Of a stretch of 64,000 bases of DNA, positions 26,901 to 38,900 are shown piece after piece (the first letter of the stretch is position 1; every line of letters starts with the position of its first letter). The notes under the pieces were generated by a model. The model searched no databases and was not told the origin of the DNA. It saw only the letters and a program-made list of their open reading frames with translations. A program made the position numbers and the translations under genes. The stretch spans positions 156,429 to 220,428 of the forward strand of contig NW_020170455.1 of assembly GCF_000524195.1 (NCBI RefSeq). The letters run 5' to 3'. This DNA comes from Echinococcus granulosus. Lineage: Eukaryota; Platyhelminthes; Cestoda; Cyclophyllidea; Taeniidae.

Positions 26901-29900
26901 CGTTGTGATAGTCAAAGCAGGAAGTTGATCAAGGGGAGCGCCGAGGACGACGCTTAACAGGAGAAAGAGTTCTAGTAACAATCCGATTGTTTGTTTAAGC
27001 ATGCGTCTCGATTAGGTGGTTACTTAAGCCGCCGTCATTGTTCTTCCACTTGCCGACATGGCCTCTGGGTCACGGCGACAGCCTCTCAGTGATACATTTT
27101 CTCCGCTAGTGCTGACTTTTTCGACTTCCGGAAAGACTGAGGGCGCTACAAAGACACCCTTTCTTGCTACTTCCAGCAATATTTCTCCAAAATAATTTGA
27201 AAACTAAAAAAACCATTGCATTACGTGTGATACTTTATATCGAAAAATGTTCAAATTTACTTAGAGCTTTTTTGGGGACTGGAAAGTTGAACAGGTGTAA
27301 CTGAAGCACCCATATCGCCTGATGTAACCAAGTAATTTAGAAGGATTTTTAAAGCCAAACTTCTTAAAATAATCACTACTACAATCCAAAGTGCTAAAGG
27401 CAGTCCAGCTGGGAAATTCATTTTCGTGGGACTCTCCGTCTATAGAAGCAACACACCTGAATCTAGCAAACTCGAATTCTACAGCGCCGCCTGGAAAAAT
27501 ATCTTCAGAGGAATATGGTGGACCAGAATGAGGGAGTATCTCTCCCCAATTTAATATGAGGTCCTCTCTGCGGGTCAGTTTTGTGATATAAAGTAGGAGA
27601 TGTTGCATCAGCTTGTACAAATAAGGCGAAAAAGTTCTCCTTGATTCGCCATTCCTAACTGCCTTGGCTGCATCTGAAGGATAAGTTTTGTTTGGACACT
27701 CTGGAGTTGTACCGCATAGCCTTGAGCAAAGAAATTTCGTCTATCTTTGTTCCATCTTCAAAAAGTGTAACACACACAGTGAACGATTTCATCTCCACTC
27801 TACCACACAGGCAAAACCGGGTATAATTTTATGGGGATGCGGTAGTGCGTGAAGAAGATCCTTTAGTGAATGGTTTGCAGAACAACCAGTGATGTGGCCG
27901 CTGGCCTACCTAGCGTTGCAGTAACAAAACCATTTTTCATGGCCTTTTTATAGCGTGTGTATGAGCAGTGAAGAGTAAATCGAATCTTTGAGCCTCTCTG
28001 CATGACAGTTGACCCCTTTTTGGTGAGCTTCTACCACAGGTTTCTCAGTTAATGCACGTTTAAAATAATCTTTTTATAACTTAATTCAGACATCCACGAA
28101 AGTTGTTTCTGACATGTAAAGGTGGGGATTTTCTGCTGAAGTCACCAACCAACGTCAATCGGGTTTGAATGACATTTCGTCATAAGGGTTTAAAAGGAGA
28201 GGATTGTGGCACAGCACAATAACGAATACCACACGGATAGACTGATGCCTATCTACCTATGCTTCAAAACACATGCATATAACCAAGTCCATACGAGTTA
28301 CAAGAACTCATCGGCGAAAATGGCACGAACTCTTTGATCTTCTTATAAACATCAAGCGAGAGTCCGAAGAATGCTGGTGCAGATGGTTAATCCACACTAT
28401 TTCATCAGTTGCCATGATAGATGTCACCATTCAATACGCAGAGAATGCTGCTCGTTGTTACAAAACACGAGACCGTGAAGAGATGAAAAACTGTCAGAAA
28501 GGGTGAGAAAATAAGAACTCCTCCTCTTTGCCTCTTGTAACTTATTCACCACTAACGTCCAGACTTTTTTCCATATCCGGTGCCACAAATGCTACATAGG
28601 TTTCTTATTTAATCCTAACAACTAGTTGCACCCTGCCATGTATTTCAAAGTTACGATAGTAGAGTGGTGAAAAATTTTTTTGTAGACTTTGCCTCAGCGA
28701 TCTTGATTAGGTCCAGGACACGTCAAAGGCGCTCAACTGATGTCGGCAATCATAGGGCCAACAGTAGTACGAACAATTGAGCAAGGGATAGTTTCGTCGA
28801 GAATGGAGACTGGTAAGGTTTCTAAGTAATGTCTCTTTCGTCTGTAATCAGCTCAAAAAAATTAATTGAGAGCCTCTAGAGGCGAAAAGAACTTATCCCT
28901 AAATGTCTCTAACATTCTTAGAAGTGCTGTCGCATGTCGCCTAGTTTTCATAGACTGAGGTGCAGTAGCACGGCTGTAAGCAGGGCTGCACTAGCAGAAA
29001 ACAGTATGAAAATTATCAAAGTACGCAGTGACAGATGAGGTGCTCTTCCTCTCTCTCAACATCATCTTGGAAAATTCCATGGTTATTACCTAATATCACT
29101 GGCGAAAAAAACAATATGAAGAACCACCAAAGGTTGAAGAGAAAGGAAATAAGAATGTTGAGATTTAAAAACTAGATGATTTTCTTTAAGTTTTTTAAAA
29201 ATTTATCACTTTTGACAAACATTGCTTCATTTTTTTAGGCGATAAAAAGGAGAAATGGGTGGTAGAGAAGATTCAACAGAGGATTCAATGAAGGTTTAAA
29301 AGAACAGAGATGACAGTGAATTGGCCGGAAGAAGGAGACCACCTTCTCTAAATTAGCTTTAGAATTACCTTAAATGCCACTCTGCCCTTCTTTGACTAAA
29401 GGTAAAGAATATTTAACAAAAGAGTCTGTAGAATTGTTAACAAGTGAAAGAGAAGGGGACAGAATCCTAAGTACCTAGAAAAGGACAACTCTCCAGCTTG
29501 CATCACCCTGAATTTGAGCCCAATGCTATGGCCTGGTGGTTCATTCGCGTGGACAAGGAAGCAGAACAACTGATACGAAAGCAGAGTGACATCAGCAGGA
29601 ATTGGGTATTAGGGAATTAAAACCTCATTCCTTCAACCATTCCCAAGAACTTCGCAGCAGGTACCATCTACTGCGAGACACATGTGAACATGTGGAGAAT
29701 AAAATTGGAAAAGAAATGAACGGGCACGTTCTCAGCTACAGCAAAGATTTGCTCCCATTCATTACCTCGGCTATGTCAGTAGCTACCTCAGCCTCTAATT
29801 TGGCACACAAATGTCGTGGGAGGAAATAAAGGAATAAGGAAATTGCATGATGGAAAGCACGCACCCTTGTCCTTTGGCATCATGGCAACGAGGAAGTTGG

Positions 29901-32900
29901 TGAGGTTATTGGCGAAGAGGGCTGACGCCTGCCCAGCAAGGCGAGAGGCGAAGTCAGTGTAGCCGATGTGTACCACCCGATTCGCTCCGCCCACGTACAT
30001 CTCCCCGGGCCGTGTGGTCTCCACGTTGCCACCCGCCTCCGCGGCCAAATCCACGATCACCGCACCCGGTCGCATCGAATCTACCATCGCCTATATCCAT
30101 AATTTGCTCAAAATCAGATCTTCGTACCCGTGTGTGTCTATATGATCGCCTCTATGAAGGGGAGTGCGAGTCGTGAGAGCTTTTAAGGGGAAGTATTAGC
30201 CCTATTTAGTCTTAACAATAGACGGTAGCAATGGAATCTGCAGACAGTTTAGAAAGGCACATTTCCTATTTTTTCCAGGAAAAAGTGTCATCGAAATTAT
30301 TAAATGGGATCTCTGTTTGTTTGGACCTAAAAGGGTGCTTTAATTATATTAGGTAAAGATGGGACATTAGCGTTTCCAGTAGAAGGGAAAAAACAAACTT
30401 CATGGGTTGGAAATTGCAGCCGTTCGCTACTACCACTGCATCTGTACAATCATTTTGGCAGAAAGTGCAGTCGAGCAACTTTAACTCGATCTTGGTGCTC
30501 AGAGTCCACTAGCCTATCGAGATTTGCATATTTTGATGTTCAGAAATGATTGTATTCACCGATAGTACAGAAAGATTATCCGGTTATTCGCAGAAGTGAC
30601 TCCCATACCATAGGCTGGGAACCACCACAACCAAGACTATCGCTGACAAATATCCGGTTTTCTTCAAACCGTTTACTTCATTCAATCAGCTGTCGTACGG
30701 CTGAACGGATAAGCGTCCAACCACTGTCAAACCGTGCTTGAAGTCTTCTGCAGATACAAATGTCCTCAGATTTCATGTTTTTGTTTACAAGAAGCTACGT
30801 TAATCACCCCATGCATTGCCACTAGTGTCTACCATAAAAAGTTGGGCCAACTTTTGGTTTCGGTGCATGTTAGCAAACATGTCTCCTTTGTGGCCACTTA
30901 CCTATGGGTTTCACAGCCCATCTTACTTCAGTGAGATAACGCTTACCAAAGTTTAACCAAGCACATGGCAGGCTCATTCTCCCCTTGCAGTGAATCAGAT
31001 CGCGTGAGGATGAGGGACCCTATTTCTCCTTTCAAGCAACATATTCATCTAAGATTTTAGTTTTAATTCCACCCCAAATCGACTAGGCGTCTGGAGAAGA
31101 CTGCATGCGTCACATCAAGACAACCGTCTTCGAAATTTCCTAACCATTCATAGACAATGAAGTTTTGCTGCATACTGAAAGCATTTGTTGAGGGAAAATT
31201 TATGCGCTTTCTCACAACACCCACCATATGCCAGTGTTTTTCCTCGGGCGAGATCGTGTTCAAGCTCTACAGCTGTCTTCATCCTTGGATGTACATTTAT
31301 GCCAGATAGCAAGGGCAGGTGCTTTAATAAACAAAATCAGTCACACAGCGTCCTTCACCTTGACCAATCGCAACCCACCAAACACAAAATTGGAAATATG
31401 CTGACGGTCACTCGTGTGCTTGCAATTTAGATGGTTCCACTTATGAGTTGTCATTTCAGCCTGCTTTGATATGCATTACTTAGGATTAAGAATCACAATC
31501 TCGATTACAAAATACCACTTTTAGACCCTACTCAGCATACTTGGAGGTCTAGGTCCATCTCAAATCTTGTTGATGAATAGTCTATAACAATTTAAAGTGT
31601 ATATCTGCTTCCGGTTTTTTTACACTCTTGTCTTTTCGGAAAAAAGACACGTTTTTCAGTAATAAAACTTGATGAGAATTTGTTAGCATTGTCACGTATA
31701 TGTGAGGCGCATTTTTTTTCCGATTTTTAACAGCATTTTTGTTAGTTTAGTGTTATCATTTCTCCTCCGAGGGCTTGGTAGTGAAGGCGTAAAGACATTT
31801 TGGCAGCCATTTTTGCAATCAACTTCTCTGAAGTCGTCGCTTTAATAACAAAATGATGCCCTTTCAACCCAAGTTAGAACTGAAAACTCGTGATTGTTTC
31901 AACATTTGTTGCAAGTTTAACCCATTCCCAGCATAGCTCAAAACAATCGAGTTAGGAATGGGTCAAGGTTATTTCTGAAGAAAAATGAAGACAGATTTGA
32001 CTGAGCTTAGTGCAGTTTAGTTTCTTTTAGAAAATGCATCCAGATTGGGAAGTTGGCACAAGTTTTTCAAAGATTTATTCTGATTCAATACACGAAATTG
32101 AGTAATCATTTTGCTGCCCATGATCCAACTGAGAAATGAGCGAGGAGGCTGGTAGAGGAAATTATCAATTGACCGAATATATTCGCACGAAATTTGGTAT
32201 AACTCCCTGTAACAACTTTTTTACAACCTGTAAGGTTATACGAAGTATACACGATGTTATATGCGTGTACTTTGTAAAGCATAGATAGGTCGGCATGAGC
32301 ATATCAGTAGGGCGCACCCAATTGTGTACTCTTCCATGGTCCAGGTACCTTGACCTTTCATGTAGTGTAGGTCAAATTCGTTGAAATTGCCTGACTGTCA
32401 GCTTTTAAAACTAAAAAACTCCATATAGAATGTATAAAGTACGTGGGCAACATGTCCCCAAGAAACGGTGACGATGTATTCCGATCAAGGAGATACTCAC
32501 GTTGTGAGCATGAGGATTTATGAACCACCAACCTTCCGGCTGGTTCGTTTACGCCTGCATCAACTGGGTAAGTCGTGGTGGGAGGTAAGCAAATGATTTT
32601 CACCCATACACCGTGAACTTATAGATGGGAAAAAGCTTAAAAGATCATCAATTTGTTCTTCACTTCACTCGTCGACCGGTTGAAAGAATGTCCTACTCTT
32701 ATTCTTGTCGGAAGAGAGCTGAACTTACCCGTGAGAAGACCTTCAATCGCACGTTAGTTAGGATGGAAGGAAAGGAGGGAGGGGGGAATGGAAATGCTCC
32801 TCTTCATTTCTTTGATGATATTGCTCCACGCAATGAAGATTACGTTTTCTTATCAAGTGACCTGTCAAATAGTCAGCGGAAAGGTGGAAAATGGAAGTGA

Positions 32901-35900
32901 GATAAGAATAAAGAGGGATGGGGCATGCAAATAGTTTATTTGTCCTTTGAGACAAAACGTCTTACGAGACTGGAATTGGCAACTAGCTTGTGACTCTTGG
33001 GCAGAGAATTACCAATTTTAAGGGAATTTATTTTGACAAGAGGCTTTCTCCTTTTTCACCATCTATTTACCATAACAGAACCCCCTCCAGTTTATCTGAT
33101 TATCTTACATAAATAACCTCCAAAATTAGTTATTGTTCAACGTTTTAAGTTTAGATCGTTTTCAACATCTCCGCTGAATACAAGATACCAATTTTGGTGC
33201 ACTGCTTCGAAACGTATTTATCGTGAAGCGGAAAAAAGCCGTTTAACGTTTTATTTTGTTGTGGCTTAGTCTTGTTTTAGTGGTCGATTAAACTGTGCGG
33301 GCTCTTCAGTCCCCACAACTTGGATTTTCATCGCGAGGCATGGTCTTCCAGATGTGCCTATAGCGCCCGCTCCCAATCCTGCTCTTCCGTACACGTACAG
33401 CAGACCGTTGGCAGGCCTTATTGCAACCTCAAGGAAGGCTTGACAGCGGTTTTATTTTCTAACATCGAAGATGCTAAGTTGGAACTTAAAAGTCATTTCG
33501 CAGTTCAGGCTACAACACAAGTGGAACTTTTGGGTGGATCCAAAGCAAGCGCCCCTCCCGTGATTCATTAATGACCGGGAGGTTATTAAAGCGTTTAAAG
33601 TTCCAATGAGGATGCTAGAATCCAAAGTGGAAACCTATGAGCGAGAATGTTTACTTGCCATGGAGGGTCAACCAGGCTAATGAATGAATCATGCGGGGGA
33701 CTTTTGTGGATAAAGTTCATGTCCCCTCATGAAGGTTTAAACTTCACCTCAGTATCCCCAACGTGGTTCGTGGTTTGGGCACTTTTAGAGGAGAAATCCA
33801 CCAATTTGAAAGAGCAGCCTCCCTGACATCTGAAGTAAATTTGCCGATCTAAACAGGGGAAAAATTTTCCCCTTTGGTCTGCTTGTGCAATCACGAAAAT
33901 TGTTCAGCTGACATCTTTCGATCATGGAAGCGAAGTAGCATAAAACTGTAAGCACTTACTTCCATAAGTGACGTTAGAAATGTCTATTCCAATTACGGGA
34001 GTTTTTCGGGGTAAATCGAAACTTTTGGACTCACGGAAGTAGTGGTGCAAAGTACAATTGCTCAAGCGTTCAAATAATATATGGAAAGATTCGTCCGGTT
34101 CCACTACAGGTTATTGCCTTGATGAGACGTTCCACGCCCTGGCTGAGTGTTCACAGGACTGACCACTGCGGTGGTAGACTGGGAACCGCTATGAACGAGA
34201 TTGCCACTGGCGTACAGTCATCTTCAATAAGTTTGTCCCGTGGGCTTGAAATCTCTTGCCTATATCCGCAGATTTTATGCTTCGTTCAGTACCTCATGCT
34301 ACTGCACTACCACCATTGCTGGCCATCCTAACTAAGGCAGTTTGCATTGGTCCACAGCATGTAAGCTGACCATCAGAGGGCAAAAAGCTTGCTTTCTACT
34401 TACTATCGCGTTTAGCATCCCACGATGGTGTCCCTTTTTATTCGTGTAAACTTCGAAATCACAGTTTAACTAGAACGGTTCTCCGCCATCGACTCATGGT
34501 TTTAAATATTCACCTTCGGTACTTAGTTCTGCGTTATTTTCTATCTTCGTAGTGGACCTGGTTGCTGGATGTCCATGGGAATCTCCACTCATCTTCGAAA
34601 GCTTCAATCCATTCATGGGCAACCCGAACGCCAAAAGCGGACGACGAAAGTGCATATAATTCATTTCCTAACTATCTTTACCTCAATGTTACACAACTGC
34701 AAAAGCAAGCACTCTAATGAACCGGACCAACTATGGCAATGCTTAATCTTCCATCGTCTGTCATCACAGTAGTAGTCATAGGGAAGCTTTTCTATAAGCC
34801 CCGTGGGATTTGGGACCTTTTTGACCACAAGCTCAGTCATTTCTCGGATCGAAACGAGGAAGGTGTTCGAGAGCCAATTGCCTGTAAAAAGATCCTATAA
34901 CACTTAGAGATGAACCCTAAAATACCTCAACTTTCTGTTCCTTATTGTCCATTTGACACGACATCAGCTCACTTTTGGACAAACCGAAACCGCATGAACA
35001 CGCATTGTTCGAGTAATTTGAAATGTAACAGATCACAGCCTCTCGATCCTTCTCGGCCAGCTTCCAATCCTTGTCAATTTGTTTCAAGTGGACAAGTAAT
35101 TACGTCAAACGGTTCTTCAACCACTAATCCTTGCGCAGCTTGAAATGGAGGTATAATGTAACAATTTTTTCAAGTGATTTTAGTTTTCCATTCACCATGT
35201 TATATACGTTAACAACCCACAAAATTCTATTAATTATATCAAGAAATTGCTCTCGAGACAGATGGGGCTCAGGCGCCACACTGGTAGCAGTAGTAAACGA
35301 ACGTGGTCCGACTGAACAAGAAAATCTAGCTTCTTTGGCTGGATGCCAAAATCAAATGCCAACCTTAGATGACGAAATTGAACAATTTGAAAAACACAAA
35401 AAGCAGTCGTTGTAAAGAATTGTTCATCCTTGATCACTCGCGATGCGATTCGCGTAGAGGAATCAGCTCTGGATCCAACAAAATATTTAATTGACGTGAG
35501 GGGCAAATGTGTGGGAAAGCAGCGTATGGTCTTTGCTCCTGACACCTGAATACTTTGCAAACTGCCAATCCAGAAATAGTGACCCCAGGGAGCACCGAGG
35601 ACGATGCCTTGTTTTAATCATCAATTTAACTACACTGACTCTCTAATCACCAGTGGTTTCAATTCCCCTTTCGATGGTGTTGTATTCCTTTGCGTTTTGC
35701 CGCTCATATCATTTCTGTCAACAGACCACCATAGTGTGCTGCAGGTGTATCCTTTTATCATCAAAAGACGCATTAAAAAAGTATTCAACCTTAATACTAC
35801 TAAATTTCTTACCATAGTTCATAGAGAGGGACGGTTTTAAGCAATATTTATTTGTAAGGAATTTCGGGCTGTCTCATTGAAGGGCAAACTTGACATTTGT

Positions 35901-38900
35901 TGATGACTGACTGGTACCTTAAAGCACTTCACCTGTTAAAAATTTACCTCCCTTCCTAACGACACACAGGCTTCTCAGCCCCACTCACATAAAACATTTC
36001 TTCTCTAAAGGCAGGCAACTTGGCCTTTACCCTTTGTGTGTATCTATCTCGCGTTCATTGTTTTTGTCTGTTTGTTGCACTCCGCATGTGATCATGTGAA
36101 GTTGGAGACGGTGAGGCTTTCTGGGACTGAAGCAATGGGTGTGTCAGATGCACGAGGTAGATGGCTTGGAGAGGATTAATGTCATGATCGTTGGCGCAGC
36201 CAACGCTGAAATGCGAAAGCCACTTCTCATCCCAAGTCAGTCAGCTAACAGTCCTTTTCAAATAGCGGAGAGTGAAGAGCAAATCGAGTCTTTTAGGCTT
36301 ACTGCATGGTATCTGGCGCTCATTTGCTGGACCTTCTGCCACGACTTCCCAAACAAACTGTTTTGTCACTCAAGTTAGGCATCAATGAAGCTTCGAACGA
36401 GGTTAATCAATGGTGACACGTAACCCCTTGTTTCGATTAAGAATAAAGGATCTCGATGGATGTGACGCTGAGCCACAGTTTTCGAATTACTTCTGGTTGG
36501 TAGGTTATGCTCCTGCACCTTCTACAAATGCTGCACAAAGTGAATGAGAAGTTACCGCTGCTCTGAAATCGTGTTCGCCTCGATTTGTAAAGCAAACACA
36601 CTGGACTTGTATCATGCCGTGTGGGTTCGGAATGAGAGGAAGGTGGTACAGAATCGCCTTTTTGATCATATGATGGGTTTCCCACTTAAAAACTCCAATG
36701 ATAAGTAGTGGACAGAAGTAGAGGCAGTGGGTTCACCTCTTTCTGGTGGGGGCAAATCAGGCTTGCCTATGATGCGGTAGGGAATGTTAGCTCAGGTACA
36801 TCTAGCATTCAGTGCTGGTAGAAAAGATAGGTGACGCAAAATTTAAAGCCGTAAAATTCCACCATGCAGCTCTCATTGTTAAGTCTGATATGATAAAAGA
36901 GTTAAGAATATTAAATAAAAAGTCTATTTGACGGTCAGTGGAGTTTGATGAGCATATGTGGGACCGTTACAAGCCTACAGAGGGCTACTTTTACGGAGAG
37001 AAAATAAATGGGGCTTAGATCTACCCAAGTTTACATAATTATTTTTGGCGTGATCTTTGATTACAAGGTTTTCTATCAAAATATTTTGAAGGATAAATCA
37101 GGGAGAAATTAGAATAATGCATTGTGACAGGCAGCTCCATCCCCAATCACACTGCGCAAGTATTAATTTAATGTCGCCTTAATTCATCGTCTCCTCACAT
37201 GAGATGCATGGGGTAGTATGTGACAAACAAACACTCGCTGTCTAACACAGGTCTGTTTGTGGAGGGGCGATCTAGATGGGTGAACCGCTCACGCGGCGAT
37301 GTGCATGCACAAACGTGTATGATGTGCTCACCTTGGTGATGAGTTTGGGTGCTGGCTTGCCAGGAATGAGAGCGCTGGTGATGATAATATCCACTTCCTT
37401 GGCTTGCTTTGCAAAAAGTGCCATTTCTGCGTCGAGGAACTCCTTTGACATCTCCTTTGCGTAGCCACCACCACCTTCTCCCGCCTCCTGCCGGGTGGAT
37501 GGGGAAGGAGGAAAAGGAGATTAAATCGTGAGGATAAGTGCTTGAATAAATATACATTTAAGTAAGCTGGCTCTTCAGTCAGTGCGGGCTTCGGCCTCCG
37601 CATTTGGGTGTCGAGAGGTTCCGTTCACGTTATTTCTGCTAACTGCTCGAAGACACTGGTGTCATAAAGTTTCATCCTTATAACATCCCTAAAAAGAACT
37701 CGGACGCCGTGGGTTGAAGCGAGCGAAAATCCTGGTTTTCCTATCTGGAAGACTTTTCTTGTCACAGAAAAGATACGCACTATGAATAGCTGAATCCGCA
37801 GAGACTCCGGACTATGGTAACTAACATCTCGAGCTAACCCAAACTTGGGAAACACCCATTGTGGGGCTGCCAACATCATCTGTATGAGGGTAAGCGAAGA
37901 GATAATGTCGCCCCCACATTGCCCATCACCTGAATAGGGGGCAGAGGAATGGTGAGAGAAAAGTGTCAGGACAAAGTGGATGCTGAATACCGTTTCTATA
38001 GGGCTACTTTAAACCAGGCTCTGGTAAGGGGTCCCACTGTTAGGCAACTATTCCTGCGAATCACGAGTAGGATAAAAATGCATTTGTTTTAGACTACCAG
38101 CACGTCTTGAGCAGGAAAAAACCCAGATATAGAGGCGATACACTACTGACGCTGGAATCAAACGACTTCTCATCTTGGTGGCCAGGTGAGGTGTAACACT
38201 CGTTCATAACGCGACTACGCTGCAGTCGCCAACGGGACGGAAGGGTGACCATACCGTGCGCAGAGGACAACGTTCAAATGAGGAATGAGATCATTGAAGA
38301 GAACAACGCTTCTTTAAGTTACCTGTTCCATTACTCGAATTTTAAAGTCTTCACAAGTTTCAGTAACCATCTTGATTTTTCGGAGCTATATCTAGGTACC
38401 TTAGGTTAACAGATCACAAGTACTGATGTGCATTTATAGCAGAATTCCATGTACGCTTAAGCATTTTGTATCTCCTGTAGAACTTGGACACTGTAGGGAG
38501 TAGAAGAGGAGGGATGCTCTACAAAGGCTTACCTTGAATTGAATGGTGAGGAATTCAGCACCTAAGGACTCCACTTGTTCGCGGACTGCTTCGCGAGTGT
38601 CGAAAGCGCGCACCGTCGCACCAAGACCCCGCGCCGTCGCCACAGCGGACAGACCGGCCACACCACCCCCAACTACCAGGACTTTGGCGGGAGGAATACG
38701 GCCAGCGGCAGTTATTTGTCCTAAGTATTGGAGAAGAGGGATGGCTAAGTGTAAATCAATTCCCAAAGCCTATATAGTTGGACCGTAATCAAAGTTCTTC
38801 ATTGTTGATATTTTATGGCCTCAGCAACGAATTTAGGATATGTTGGCTTTACCTGGGTTAACTTAAAGACACTTGCACAAATCCGGCTCGAGCACAACTT

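Noticed and set aside
32236..32248. TTATACGAAGTAT, resembling one arm of a loxP site
   Set aside because: There is no second inverted arm at the right spacing; short coincidental match.
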